A DNA stretch of 64,000 nt from Asterella californica (GCA_036924285.1 JAYKYS010000005.1:1240001-1304000); one strand, 5' to 3'. Positions 24,241 to 38,478 are shown, counted from the first letter of the stretch. Translations and numbers: made by a program. The notes: generated by a model not told the origin, from the letters alone.

Positions 24241-27200
24241 TCATTGTTTAAATTGTGACAGACCACTCTTGGCTGGCGGTAGCTTCTCTTTGGAGCTGGT
24301 GTCAGCAGTATCCGAGTTCCTTGCAGGGCTATCCCCTTGAGCTCCTGGCCTATCCCATATTTTCACGTGCCCTTCATGACAAGCAGTCAAAATGGCCTCT
24401 TTCGTAAAAATCAAGCTTGAAAGTGGTTCCGCATGCACCCGGTGTGCCATAACAGGTGCAAGTTTAGGCACCTCTTTGCGCACAGGAGCAGGATGGAGGA
24501 TCCCTACAGGTTGCACACCTTCCCAACGGGCTGACTGTGCACCCCCTTCACGAAATGCTGGTGACCCAGATAGTGTGCCCCCTAGTCTGCGCAGCGGCAC
24601 AACCACTTCATCCATCGCTAGGTCCCACAGAAGCAACTGGGTATCCTGAAAGAAAAGACATCAAGTACCACAAGCTTGGTCATGTTCCAACACGAGAGGC
24701 GCTGAAAGACCATCAAATTCAGAGCTCAATAACTCAGACTACAAGGTCACAATTTGAACTGAACTCAAACGAGAACTAGACTCAAGTGATTTCCCTTCAC
24801 GTCTACTTATGTCCGCCATTACCTGCCCAACAGAGCCGAATCGGTAGGTCACAGATTCCCCTGACTCGTCCGACGGGGGTGCTATCCAATAAGGATCAAA
24901 GGCAACCGCACTGACCTAGAAGTGTCACAAAAAGACACACACACAGAGAGAGTAACATCAGATCGGAAGCGAGGACACAGATGCAAGCGTGTCAGCAAAG
25001 TTGATTTCGACGGAACGAACTGTGCTTGTAACAACATCATTTTCGTATTTGAGAGAATCATGGAAACGCGTTAACGCACGTGAACAACTGAATCCTTCAA
25101 GCAGCACTACAGTTCGAACTTACCCACGAATTGTGACCCTCGCCCCAGGCCACTACCCTTTGATCTTCCATGCTCCAGACCTGGACCAGGTCGTCCTCTC
25201 CCCCTGTCAACACGTACTTGCCGTCCGGGCTGTCGATTTCCATGCAATAACAGAGAACCACAAGAGTGATTTGTCAGCTCCTACACGGCTGTGCAATTCA
25301 GTATAAAATTTACCATACACATCACTTAAAATACAGAGCCCATGTTGACAGAATGACGCTCTAAATAAGAGCTACATGACTAGAACCTTGACCACGGTAC
25401 GTCCCGGAAACGCGTCTCGTTCAAGTGCAGGACATACAGTAAGAGGCATTGCTGGTCCTATACGGTGACATTCCCTTCATACGTAATGCAAGGTCTTCGT
25501 TCCTTGACATATATATTTGTTCCTTGAGATACATTGGTGTAGTAGTGATTAGCAGCGAAGATGCAAGGAGAAAACCATGTCACTGTGACCCGTGAATACA
25601 TATACGGAGAAACATGAATAACGAAGGGCAAATAGAAACAATTATCTCCTTGGACAACACACTGGAATCAAATACTAACCTACAACTACAGGAGTATTTT
25701 ACCTCGTTTACTAACTCCTGTATTATCTCTCCAATGCAAACTAGTAGTTGAAAGCAAGAACCTTTGGGCTTCAGTTGAAGCCATTTAAAGTCATGGATAG
25801 ACAGCTACACATATTAATGGCTCTCCAACCGAGTGAAGAGACTGGAGAGAATTTTCCTGCGCTTTGTGACATCAAGGACTTCACAGACAACATTTCTCGT
25901 TTGTTGGGTGGTACGTGCAGAGACATCGTCATTCAAAGCCTAGTAGTCCTGTCTCGCCCACTTTCCTTGCCCTATTATTCCCTATTTTCACGCCTCCAGC
26001 GTGGGTGTGGAGGTAAAGAACAAGATAATTCGCGGATCTGGTGAGAAGTGCGGTAAGTAAACTGTGCACCCCAGATACATACCTCCACGCACAACAGAGG
26101 AGAGCTCCGAAGTAGCTCTTGCTGCCACATGTTAGTTGCTCCTTCGCATAGTCAAAGACCCTTAAATATCCTACAACACAACCGTACGGACACTAATTTC
26201 AAGATTATGTCAGCAGTAACGTAGCCATAACCCCCTCCGGAATAATGTCTTCCTGGTCCGACGAACAAGCCTATGTGCATTTACAATGACCGTATCTTCT
26301 CCAACATACCGTCTCTGCCAACTGTAGCGAGATACAAGCCATTTGGTGAAAAGGCGATTTCGTTGATAGAACCCTGACAGATATGCCATCTCGCGATGGG
26401 ATTGCTCTGCAACAACCGGGAACCATTAGTTGTGGGAATTCAGTTCTAAGGAACAACCAGTTAGTTCTCTGAGGAGGTAAACAGGGGTCCGCTTGCTATT
26501 CCAATGAATAACCTCTGGACCTGACATATTGAACTTAAACAAGACAGTCGACACAAAGTGTTCCACACTACCAAACATATCAGACGAATGTGGAAACCTA
26601 ACTTGCCACAGGGTCATCTTTGCACCCAAAACTTAAATAGCAAACTTCTCGCCGTTGCTGAGCACCTAGTGCACCGACATGACATCTCAGTGCAACTCAG
26701 TTAAGCGCTAAGAAGAGATTCAAGACGCCTGAAAAGAACCTTCAACTACAACTGTGAACCCACAACAAAGCTCCTCTCTTGAACGTTTAGAAGAAGGACG
26801 TCTCACCTTGCTTGACCTTGCGTGTGCAACAGAAAACTGAGCCTGATCCCTTACAGGTGGAAAGGGCACATCTCCGCTGCCATCTTTGTTCTGCCCAGAC
26901 AAGATGACCATATCAGAGTGCAAATCGTCTTCTTGTCCAGTGTTACTGAAAGTTAGGAGTGGAATGTTACTAAGGGCCAACGATTCCAAAATTTTCCTTC
27001 GAGGTTTCATCCCGACAAGCGGGCAAATATATCTAGCCTTCACCTAGAATATTATAGTTGAAGAACCAACAAAGGAAACTGGGAACTTCACTCGTCTTCG
27101 CGGCAATTACCTTGTCGTAGACGTAGACGTTGCCATCTGCATGTGCTACTACGAAAAGCCCATCACCGTGAGGTACCCAAGAAACTGACGTGCAACGGCT

Positions 27201-29501
27201 GTTGAATGAAAGCCAGAAAATTTTCAGTATAAAACGTACACCAGTAACGAGCAGTAGCGATTTTACTACCACTCTCCAAGGTAAAAACGAAAGCCAGTTT
27301 TACAATAGCGATTTTTAATCATGGCTCGTCTACGTACACTTCTCCACGTGTGGACTCGATCCAAATGGACAAGGCTACATAATTTTCCAGATTACGGAAA
27401 TAACCCAATCAAAATACTACTGTACACAACAATGCAGATGAATACCAAAACCCGACCAATACCGAGACAACTGATCCCGGATAATGAGGGGCTTTCAACG
27501 ACCCGTACATACCTGGAGTTAATAGCACCATCTTTGTTGTAGTGCATTGCCCCTATTAACTTCTTTCCTGAGTCTTGTAATTGCTGCCTTAAGGATGCAG
27601 TATACACTGCCAGCAAGTTCCAGGGGAAAGTGTCAAACCCTTGTCAACAAGAAAGCTTTCCCCACACCATTATGCTACACTACGGTTCGAGCAAAAGTGA
27701 TACAATTCGACGAATTAAGCTGGTGCAGGGATAGTATTTCCTATTTTTGGTCTCCACCAGAAACCTGAATGTTTAGCATGCAATGCGGTTGACACAACTA
27801 CAAAGATGCACCTGACGTCAGAACGAAACGATGAGATTAACAGTCAAGCGACAGGATTGTGCTGTAGTACACGGGACAAAACAGAGTTCTTGTGCCGGTC
27901 GACTTCAGTCGAGGGAACATGGGAGAAGAAGGGTGTGCCGTTAACGATTCCATTACTGTAGACAATCATCCCTTGACCACAAAGAGAGTAGTAGATGTCC
28001 CTGTCCTTTCCCCAGTTCCATGGATGTTCAGAGTCCTGTGGAAGGAACACCTACCGTCTCCAGAACTCAAACCAATGAGTAAGTCATGGCCGTCTTTCGC
28101 ATCCGAATCGTATGTGTGACTGATTGGATTTGCGTTGCTAAAATGAAGACATTTGATTGGGTCCTGCGGGGACAAAAACCAAAAGACCTGTCATTGTAAT
28201 AGACAAGTCGATTCTGAAGAACGCCCCTAAATTGTCCCAGTCTGATTGACTATTGATCTACTGAAGGGATAAGTTCAGATCCTGCTAGTATAACTGACTG
28301 AAAGGTTTCCTGACAGAAGAAAGGAGTACAAATTTCCATCGGTAAGCTGGCACGATACTGAAAGAACACCCACGATTACTGACGAAGGACTTGCCTTATC
28401 CTGGGAAGCGTAGTCGCTCACAAAAAGAGCATCACCCACGTTGAAAATGAGGAAAGTGCCCTCTCCATCGTAGCTTGACGCTAAAGGACCATTGCTTAGA
28501 CCCACACCAGCTGTAGAAACTGTGGTAGACTTTCCCCCACCAGTGAGCCTCCCCGAGAACCCATTGCCTCCTCCAAAACCAAGTCCCCTAGTTCCATTCC
28601 CACTCGCTAATAACCTTACAGCTGAAAACCTAGCTCCAACACCACCACTGCTGCTTGAAGAACTGCTGGCCGAGGGTATTTGCAATGGCTTGTCTTTTAA
28701 ATGAGCCAAAGTCACCTGTCCAACGCCACATTCCTTGAATTACACTCTTCCACTGCCTACCAAACTAAGTACTGCACATGGACACATCCGATTCCTGGTC
28801 CACTGCCCATACTCACCAAGAAACTAATACGATGGGACAGCCTAGTACGATGGTACAGCCACAGTTCATCACGCTCACGATACCCCCTACAACATAATAC
28901 CCTAATTTCCAGCGTCTTAATTATCACTCAGGTGACAACCCGGCAGTTAAAAACATAATACAGGCCGCGCACCCGAGTCGGTGCGGCCAGCCAGATTCTT
29001 CTTAAGAAAGAGCAATTGGCTAGCTCGGAAGACGACGCTACTTCCCGTAGACAAACACTTATGCACCAAATGGAGCAGGGCTCATGCCGCTTAAGTTCCA
29101 CAGCGAATATCACGTCTGCCGTAATACAGCTTAGACACGTAAAAACCTGGAATTTTCACGCTAGAATTACAACAGCGGAAGGAGAGTCACACATCACCTT
29201 GAAGATGGGGCGACGATCTCCAAATCGGCCCGGTTTGGAAATCATTCGGAGCAAAAGAGCTCACACGATCGCAATCCAACGCCGTTTGTGCGGGCGAAAT
29301 TGTCCCGGCACGTGAAACAGTGAATGATAAGAGTTAGAGTAGCGAATGCCGAAGGAGAAGAGTTACCTGCGTGATGGCCTTCCCATGGCTGTAGTGAAGA
29401 AGACTTGTGGGATGCGTTTTCTCATGAGACAACTTGTAACGGCCTTCCGGAGTCTTGAAATGGGTCCGTACACTGGGAGACTGAGAATTTGGCGCTGCCA
29501 T
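24241..29501 (-). CDS. WDR20/CreC-type WD40-repeat protein, complete, 11 exons
   Basis: Homologues in animals and fungi (WDR20, CreC) are WD40 scaffolds that bind and activate USP12/USP46-type deubiquitinases; plants keep a conserved relative. Exons on the minus strand: 29367-29501, 28395-28715, 28055-28163, 27513-27606, 27111-27198, 26807-26890, 26310-26406, 26083-26170, 25124-25229, 24823-24915, 24241-24645. Phases agree and give 539 residues, typical of the plant family. Landmarks: FKTPEGRYKL near 15, LLHYSHGK, VTLAHLKDKPL, a low-complexity Ser/Gly stretch, FLIFNVGDALFVSDY, GHDLLIGLSSGDV, SLRQQLQDSGKKLIGA, CTSVSWVPHGDG, VVAHADGNVYVYDK, QFSVAHARSSKSNPIARWHI, INEIAFSPNGLYLATVGRDG, LTGGEDDLVQVWSMED, VSAVAFDPYW, LLLWDLAMDEVVVPLRR and VLTACHEGHVKIW-like TACHEGHVKIWDRP. 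Intron 2 (28164-28394) appears to begin with GC (AAG|GCAAGT). The ATG at 29501 is chosen because the family N-terminus follows directly; in-frame sequence further up is not conserved-looking. Confidence 0.93.
28164..28394 (-). other. Probable GC-AG intron in the WDR20-like gene
   Basis: The exon ends ...CAG GAT AAG and is followed by GCAAGT, the classic GC donor context. Splicing here joins SQDK to DPIKCLHF, as expected for the family. The alternative in-frame GT donor, 18 nt further (TCA|GTAATC), would add six residues (ASPSS plus a boundary shift of zero phase) and has a poorer consensus. Confidence 0.6.
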
Positions 29502-31100
29502 CAGTCTTACTTCTGTACCACGACGTCCCCACAAATATCTCCAGCATACCACCGACCTCCTCCACCCGATCTGGAATACAGTAACCAAGATACAATACTG
29601 GAAAACAGCATTCTTTCATAAATTACCCTCGCATTGCCCTCTCCTAGTTCTTCCCCGACTGACGTACATCGAGCGGCCCGGCCATTTTGAACCCCCACTT
29701 TCCAGCACACCTCCTCCACGTCCTTTGTCCACTTCTGTCGAGAAAAATTACGAACGAAAACCAAAACGCGCATCCAGCCAACAATCTTTACAGCTGATGC
29801 TCATGTAATTGATGTCTTCAATCAATCCTAGCTCTTCTGGACTCCATGACACACCATGTTCCTGCCCAACCTCTTAAGTTCCATCACACGACCGGTTCTC
29901 CTCTTGACCATGCCCACCTCTACATCCAATGACAGGTCTTTCATGGCACGTACGCTGCCACTCTTCCTGCGCAGATATCTGCAAACCACTCCCGTTGATC
30001 ACACCGACCAGTATCGAGAAGGAGAAATGCCCGCCTTGCACCACCGCAGTCTGCGTCCAGTGAGGCCCCCACCCATCCACAGAAGCAGGCTGTTGAGAAA
30101 AACCAGGTAAAGACGAAGAGAAAGAAAACACGAACGGAGAAGCAGAAGATGGTAAAGGAATGACTCTTCGATGGGATACAGAGTATGATCTATCCTGTTT
30201 CTAGCCTGCTGCATTCAACAGATAGGCATACAAACGCAGCTTCCTGTCAAGCGGAACAAGTTCGGAAGCGCAAAGGAGAAAAAAGTGGTGATCATAGCTA
30301 AAACTGCAAAGACCTACGCTTTCCTTTCCTTTCCTTTCTCTCGTCAGCCCCCGTTGCTGGCACTCACGTGTCGCAAGGAGAAAGTCCGGGTTTGACAACC
30401 AAAACTGAGTTCTCTTTCCTTCTCTTCTCTTCTCTCTCCTCTTCTCTTCTTCTTCTTCTTCTTCCCTTCGGCAGGACAGCCACAGCAGCGCGACCTCTCT
30501 CACCTTCCTCTCTCCATCCTCCTCCTACAGACTCCTCCTCCCTTCTTCTTCTACTGCTGTAAAGAACTATTGGTGAATCTTTCCATGAGACAGGCAGACA
30601 AAACAACACACAGAGGACTTACCTCGTCCTTCACGTGCCTCTTCTTCTCTTCAGTTTTCTTTTACTTCCGTATACTGTAGCTGTTGGCAAAGACTTCCGA
30701 GTCTCTCTATCTCTCTGTAGGGACGCCACAGCCACAGTTCGAGCCCTGCCTTTCTTTTCTTTTCTCTCAACTTTATTCCACGGTGCACATAATCTTGTTG
30801 AAAACTAACACTATCCTCAGGCGTGTTAGCAAGTACCCATCGTTCTTACAGTTGTGCAGTGTCGGATGTATGAATAAGAATCTTTCTAAGCATGAATATA
30901 TTCACCCGTGTGTATATGGTAAATGGTAAATGTTATTACCTCTCTCTTGGGTTCTCCGTGGACCATGAGATTGTCCATGTAAGTCTATCACAGCAGGACT
31001 CATACCAGAAGCTTCATTAACAATTTATAGCGCATGCAGCTCCAATCATATCCGTGAAGGATTGATCTCATGACTTTTCTCTTAGAAGACTGTAGGCTAA
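29502..31100. other. Upstream region of the WDR20-like gene
   Basis: Presumed 5' UTR and promoter. Short overlapping ORFs occur on both strands because of compositional bias; none resembles a known protein. Contains the GA-rich tract at 30300-30560. Confidence 0.5.
30300..30560 (-). promoter_or_regulatory. GA-rich tract upstream of the WDR20-like ATG
   Basis: Plus strand has long CTTT, TCTT and TCC runs (30325-30345, 30410-30470, 30520-30550), so the gene strand is GA-rich, 0.8-1.06 kb before the ATG. Similar placement is seen for the O-fucosyltransferase gene. A role in promoter or 5' UTR is inference. Confidence 0.35.
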
Positions 31101-31123
31101 ATCACTTGAGACATCAATTTTTG

Positions 31124-31153
31124 GTATATATATATATATTATTATTATTATAA
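31124..31153. repeat. (TA)n/(TTA)n microsatellite
   Basis: TATATATATATATA followed by ATT repeats. Confidence 0.9.
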
Positions 31154-31184
31154 ATAAATTTCAAATCAAATTTATGTTAATCCT

Positions 31185-31224
31185 TTGTGAATGGAAAACA
31201 TATTCCAATGTATTCCATTCACAA
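31185..31224. repeat. Inverted repeat with 12-bp perfect arms
   Basis: TTGTGAATGGAA (31185-31196) and TTCCATTCACAA (31213-31224) enclose a 16-nt interior. Confidence 0.65.
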
Positions 31225-33284
31225 GTATATTGAGATACATAGGACTTTCTCATCAAGAATCTTAACCCCAGAACGTGGTTCAGTTCACATCATTGTATTT
31301 TGGAGGTTATTGTCTATAGTTTGACTCCACACAAAAGTTTTGAATTGTTGGAATTCTATATCTTTTAACTAGACATAGAGTTGTTATTCCCTGCTTCTCT
31401 GTTGAAACTTAGAGAAATCACTGAAACTGGTCAAGCTATTCAACTTCTGGTACTCTTGAAACATATTGCTAACATTTCTCAAACATCTCCAACTTCTCTA
31501 TCTTACTCGATTTTTTACCAAAAGTTTGTATCTCATGATCTCGTCGACCTCCTTCTAGATATTCTTGATCATATTCTCGTTCATTGTGAATATTTTACGC
31601 TCAATAAAACACCATGAGGAAGGAATTTTCCATTTTTGTTTTAAGTTTGGATTTTTGGTGACCTGATTATTGATGTTGAAGAGAAACATTATTTACGTAT
31701 ATTGATTATTTTATAAAAATATATAAAGTCAGAACAGATATACCATTCCTTTTCAAATGACTAACTAACTTTACGTGTATGTCATTGCAAAAATTTGTAA
31801 GATATGAATGATTAAATTATATGTCGAGCATAATGTACCTAAGTAGTTTGATTATATAAATATGTACACATTTCGACATGCATTTGAATATCTGCCCATG
31901 TTCTCAACAGTCAAAGATGAAGTTTTATAATCTCATTTAATATGCATCCAAGTATCATGCTATATACTCAACATTTAAAGATTATTATAACTTGTATCAT
32001 GTATTGTTTTTCGCAGTTTTTCGTAGAATTGAAGTATAATGTACATCATACACTTATCTCAGTTAATCAACCGTATCATAACTAAAATATTCACATTTTT
32101 CCTTAATTTTAGTTTTCATGCAACTTAAGTGAATCAATAAACATATGCAATTTGTTCCATCGGTATTTTGTATGGACTATATCTAACATCTACCTAAAAT
32201 CTTAAAATCCATCTTTTAGCATATACAACATAATTTATATATTCACTTTATGAATAATATTATAAATACTATCAAGTAAATAGAGTTACCCGTAAACTCT
32301 CAGACGAAGGGTTAAGTAACTTGAGTTTTTTAAAGATGCGTTCGTGGGAAAAGCGAGTATTGCGTCAAAAACAATACTGCGTGTCAAAGCTGGAACCTTT
32401 GGGAAATATTTGTCTCCCGTGAGTAAGAGTTATGGCTGCGGCTAAGAGGCCGTGGATGTTTTCTACGGCTATCTCCAGAAGCGGTAGCAGGAAACTGCCA
32501 TGGTCAGCTCGAACTTAATCTTTTTCAAATCATAAGTGAGTTTCAGCCGTAAATAAATTTAGAATTTATTAATTTATTAAAATAAACAAAAACAAAACAA
32601 AAAATAAACAAAAACAAAAAACTTAGAGTGATTCAAAAACACCCCTGAGCGATATACGATTCTAAACAAAACTCGCTTTGGATAAATTACGACCATTTTC
32701 CTTCTGACTGTTAGAGAATCTTTCTTTTTAACTTTGACACTCCCTAATACAAGCAGAATTACTCTTTTCAGACGTAGAAGGAATTTTAACCTTAGTTTCA
32801 TCTTCTTATGAGTCTTATGCCACCCTTTTTAGTCTTATCGGTTTTACATGCCGGCTGCAACAGACTATTATTAGAATACGAAGGACTAGAATACCACCAG
32901 ACTGGATGACGTCTTGACATATGAGTGTTATCATGTGTCATGAAGATGGTGACCTTTGTTCATAATTGCTTAAACAACTCCAATTTGGAATGTGATTTCG
33001 TTCGAGTTGTGTCATTTACGGATGATTTCACTGAAAGTTCAAGTGCATCTTCGACCTGCAAAACAGCAGTTTAGTTTACAGAAAACTCTAATAAACATAG
33101 ATTGCGATCTAAGATAATATCAGGTTTGCATCCTACAAAGAAGAAGAAAATTTTAGTAAATGCTAAATTTGTTCAATGGTACCATATTCTTGTTCCAAAC
33201 TACGATGCATGTTATATTATGGTAAGTTTATCGATTATCGGCATGCATGTCCAAGAAAGAAAGAGCAACATATCATCTATCAAG

Positions 33285-33485
33285 AATTGATATCAAGAAA
33301 AATTTGTTGATATCAATATATAGATATCAGACTAGATAACTTAAAATATCCTGCATAATAACTAAAATCAATATAGAGATCATGAACGATAATTATATCC
33401 TGATATCAATAAAAAAGTTTTGATATCAGAATATTTCTCTTGATATCAGTTTCTAGTAAATGATATCATTCTCATTCATTCAAAA
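33285..33485 (+). repeat. GATATCA-rich dispersed repeat, copy 1
   Basis: About 200 bp beginning GATATCAAGAAAAATTTGTT and ending TGATATCATTCTCATTC, with several internal GATATCA/TGATATC words. Confidence 0.6.
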
Positions 33486-34379
33486 AAGCTGATGGAGGAG
33501 TAAAGCATTCAGTTCTCACATGGCGTTGGTCACTTATGTGATATTTAAATATGAGATGAGAACTAAATAAATAAAAGCAGTATTATCATATACACATGTT
33601 ATAAAGTAGATTTGAAATTTAAAATATATTATATATATATTATACATTGCTTTATCTAAAGTAGTCTTCTTGAGTATAATTGGAGTGTCGTTTGATGATT
33701 AATACATTTAGATAAATTTAATAAGCTACTAAGATTTAACATAAAATTAATAATAGTTTAAAAATATAAGTTTTAGGATCGTATCCAAGAGTTGTGATTA
33801 ATACATAAATAATTATAATCAAATCATCAAATAGACAAATATGGGATAGATACTAAAGCATTATAGGCAAAAAGGCAAAAATGCATGGAGTTTAACTTAT
33901 GTTGAAATCTTTCCTGTATAAAGGTTTAGTCATAAACTTAGTTTATTAATTAAACTATTGTTCTGCTGGGTTTTAGACCATGGATTTATCTTCAACTCTA
34001 ATCACTAATCACTATTGTGCAAAAACATGTATGACTAATTCTAACCTAATATCCAAGTGTAAAGATCCGACATCCAAGTCCCATATGGAATGTATATTAA
34101 ATTCCAAATTTTATTGCAATATCATCCCACCTGTAAATTGAGATAGCCCTGCAAATGACCCATAGATTATGCTATCGTTACTGTCACTTGTTTCCTTATG
34201 TTCTCTAGTCGCAATCCAAGACAAAATCATATAGTCTCATCTTGCAACGTAAGAGATTTTCAATTCCAAATACAAGCATATGTCTTTAAAAAATGATCAA
34301 ATAATAACAATCAACTTTTAGTCTAAGTTGCAAAGAGGAAAGGTGTTGCATTTATATGTTATATGGGGAAAATAAATAT

Positions 34380-34605
34380 TAGTTATCAGCAAAAAATCTC
34401 TTGATATTAGACATATGTTACTAACATCAAAAGATAGATATCAATTTTTATAATTATCTAAGTTATAGATATTGATCTCTATAATTATATTTGATATCTA
34501 TCACTCTTAAAGTTATCGTACTTGATATCTATGTCCTGGATTTTATTGATATCAAAAATTTTCTCCTGATAACTGATATACTTTTCATTCCCATGTTATA
34601 TGATG
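34380..34605 (-). repeat. GATATCA-rich dispersed repeat, copy 2 (inverted)
   Basis: Same word content and end sequences as the copy at 33.3 kb but in reverse orientation; more diverged. Confidence 0.5.
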
Positions 34606-35112
34606 TTTATTAGGTGTCACAACGTTTTAACTAAACTTACTACTTGTTTTAAGACACTATATTGCTGTAATTACAATAACATCGTTATTCAAATAATTCA
34701 ATGTTCATTCCTTCACTAAACCTGAGTAACATGCGCAATCTAAGTTCATTCAACATTTTTATAATATCAATAAGATCTAAAGGGTAGTAGGATATGAACC
34801 ACTCTTTATGAAATTATTATCTACTACAGTGTATGGTATAAGTTTTAAAATAAGAAATATTTTGTAGTTTATAAATTTGTTTTCTTTTAAGATTTTGATA
34901 ATAGTCATCCTGTTACATATTCAGTTTCAAAGTCTCTTTCTTTCAGCGATCATAAAATATCTTTGTATATGGGTATTATAGATCATAAAAGTAATTACAG
35001 ATCTATCACAATCAATATTTTCATTTTGCATCAAATCTATCTAAAAACTTTTTCTCGCTCTCACTTATAAACATACCAAAATCAAGGGAATAGTAGTTTA
35101 CAAGGGATAAGG

Positions 35113-35320
35113 AACTGATATCAAGAGAAATTTCTTAATGTCATAAAGATAGACACTGGACTCGGTAACTATATTTCAGGTAAACATTGGACTTGATTAT
35201 TATAAAGATGATAGATATCAAAATCGATCTATTTCTATAGATATATATAAAAGGTTTTGATATCAGACAATTTTCTTGATAACAATTGTTGATACTAATA
35301 ACATTCTCATCTCCCCCAAA
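35113..35320 (+). repeat. GATATCA-rich dispersed repeat, copy 3
   Basis: Begins TGATATCAAGAGAAATTTCTT and ends with ACTAATAACATTCTCATC; shares TTTTGATATCAGA and TTTCTTGATA words with copy 1. Confidence 0.55.
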
Positions 35321-36085
35321 ATCCAAAGAGTGCTGTCCAAACAAAACCAGTTATTCATGACAAATATCAACATTTCCTAAAAGGATTATTTCGATATTGA
35401 GAAAAACTTCCTGATATAAACAGTTGCTCATAACAAATGGTTATCGCTCACGAGTTCTCTTTGCATAATGGATATTCTCAAGAGATCTTGTAATCGTGAA
35501 ACACGAAAATTTATAAATTTTAGAACATGTGATAAAATTCGTAGCTGATACTGTACACATATACAACAAATGAGACTAAACTCTTTACTCAAGCTCATGC
35601 ACGATATAAACATTTATCATTAAAATAACTATAAAACTCAAAAAACTTTATTCATAGCAAAAATAACAGATGTAATCATACGATAACCGCTCACAAACTA
35701 CGTGACAAAGTATAAAACTGAATCAATCTTAACCACTTGTTGTCAAATACATGCGTACTTAGGTGAAGATGACGAACATTTTAACTTCTACACAATTTGA
35801 ACATATTCTTTCATTGATAACGGATCCACTACAAAGTTTTGAAGAAAAAAAGCTCTAAAATGTGTTGATCGTCCACGGTAGACGTCTAAGGATGATATGG
35901 TCAACAAGTGTTGAGCGACACAAAACAAGTGGAAGTCATGTGATGCATGAGAGGACATTGGACATTTTATATTTGTTGGTATCTTATTATATTATAAAGA
36001 TGATTTATAAAAGATATATTAAAATAGTTATTTTACAATTTAAGAATTTTACCATCTCCAAATAAAACTAATTATTAAATTAATA

Positions 36086-36125
36086 TATTTTATTTTCTTT
36101 ATTTTATTTTATTTTATTTTATATA
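36086..36125. repeat. (TTTTA)n microsatellite
   Basis: Consecutive TTTTA units followed by a complementary TAAAATAAATAAA run, able to fold back. Confidence 0.85.
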
Positions 36126-38477
36126 AAATAAATAAACATATATTTTTACTTTTAGTGCTAAATCTGTAGATGTGTCACTATACAGATTCACTGTATGAAA
36201 AAAATTGAAATCAAAGTTGATATTTCATCAAAAAGATATACTTATTACAACCATAAAATTTACAAGTCAAATATCCTGTTGATCAACATTATATCTATGG
36301 TGAGTTAGAGTGTTCTCTCTAACTTACTCTTCTTAAATTTGTGAGCTCGTTTAGTATTTTTGTTGTTATAATAGAAGTTTGTTTCAATGAATTTATAATA
36401 ATCTTTATTATATTCTAATATATTCTGATATTACATTTTTTCTTTTTTGAATCTATATTACGTCGCACATGGTTTTGTAATAACATTCGACTGTCCTCTC
36501 GAGTGTGATGCACAAATGATGAATGAGCCTAAGTTGATAGGTCATACATGCATTGTATGGATGCCGACCGTCACAAGAAATTAAAGTGGTCAGGTCATCC
36601 TTACATCACATGGATGTCAATGGGTCTAGTCGGTGGACTACAACTCAACGACATGATGTGCAAGTAAAAGTGGCTGGAGTATGGATGTAAGCACCGACGT
36701 CCATTAGATGCATGGACGTTAATGAAAAGAAGAACGTATTTGGTGTTTGATACCCATGGAATCTATAGATGTCACAAAACAAAGAGCAAGCACAAAGCTT
36801 TACATCCATGGAATTCATGGATCCAAGAGCCTCACTTCTTGGATGACATTAATGGAGAATATTTTGTCCTGTTGTGGAACGACTATGATGGGAAACTAGT
36901 GCTTTAGGAAACATTTTTCTCAACTTGCATCCGGGTGCTAACATGGCACTTTGATGTTATGTCAAATTACTGACGTGAGAATTTTTGACCTTTGCTAACC
37001 TTGCAAACTGACATGACCTTGCTGACCTTGCAAGCTGACATGGCACGGTCACATGGATTGATGATATGACAAATTAGATGATGTGGTGGAAACTGGTGAC
37101 ATGGTAGAAATACTAACATGCCAAGATGTTGAGTGGATATAGTCGGTGATGTATCAGGGTTGACATGGATTATGACAGATGTGTCATAAAAAAGATGATG
37201 TAGATGTAGACTTAGGTGGCAATTTGTATGTGTGAGACGAGACATGGAGCATTCGTGACATTTGGTGGGATGATGTGACAACACATATCTCTTGCTCGTA
37301 TAAAATTAGAGCTTACGAGGGTCATTTGTTGAGTGTGTAAAAAATTCCTATAGTGCTTAAAGGTTCCACCATTTCCTCCATGATTTTCGAGGACTAGGTA
37401 AATTTTGCATTTTTGGATCTTTGATGTGGCAAAAGTGCATAAAGTTTCGTGCAATTTTAGCCAAGGGAAAAATACATAGTCACTAAAATGGCCATGACTT
37501 CTTATGGTTAAGTCAAATCAGGGAGTTTTTTGATATCGGTTAGAAAGGTTACAGCAAGAGCTTTCGAATGAGACTATTTTCACTGGATTCTGAATAATAG
37601 AAAAGAAGTTACATGAGGTTGAAGTGTATTTAGTATTTTAAGATCTGAAGCCAAAATTGTTCGAGGTTTCTCACAGATTTTGATGGAAAGTGGGTTTTAG
37701 TGGTCTAAGTGACAAAACTGTGCTAGGGCTCTAACAGTTTTACTCTTGGGAAGTAGTCAACTGAATTTGATTGATCGTATCTTGGGCTACGTGGATTAGT
37801 TGAAAGAGATTTTGATATCATTGGAAAGAATTTTCCAAGGGTTTTTTGCAAAGACAAGATCTTATTGATTTGATCAATATTGAGAAAAATATATCATTTT
37901 GAAGTTCATAGAGTGTTTTAGATCAAGTTGACAAGACTACACGACGGCTCGCGCAGATTTCCATAAGGAGAAGATTTTTCATATAATACTTTGGGTGGTC
38001 ATAATTCAGTGTACGAATTCCATAAGGGTTATATGAGATATCATCAAGATCGGTTTTTTGAGTACTTTCTATTGGAATTGTGAGATTTGATTTTGAGAAA
38101 CTGATTGAAGAGTTTTTAGAGAAAAACATCAAAAACTTTGACATGAAATAACTCTTTGTATATATGTCAATTACAAACATATGAAGCATGATTGCGAAGA
38201 GTTTTTAGAAAGGTATGCAATGGGCTGAATAATTCTAGTTATAGATAAAATTATAATCATAAAATTATGACAAATATAATCATAAAATTATTGATATATA
38301 GATAGATAGATATAAGATGAGATATTTATATATTGTATTTTATGATTCAGATTAAATTAAATTTATAACGTGATGGTCATTCATAAATCATAAATCCATA
38401 ATCAGTTTTTATCTAATAACAAGATATATAAGACTCATAACAAAAAGGACAAAAAACTCAATTATACTATATAACTA

Positions 38478-38478
38478 A

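Noticed and set aside
28395..28415. Retained intron 2 in the WD40 gene, giving a truncated protein
   Set aside because: A good GC donor and a clean phase-matched acceptor restore the conserved reading frame, so a splice is far more likely than a broken gene.
29874..30609. ORFs upstream of the WD40 gene (Ser/Glu/Arg-rich)
   Set aside because: They are translations of the GA/CT tract and show low-complexity repeats of E, R, S and L only.
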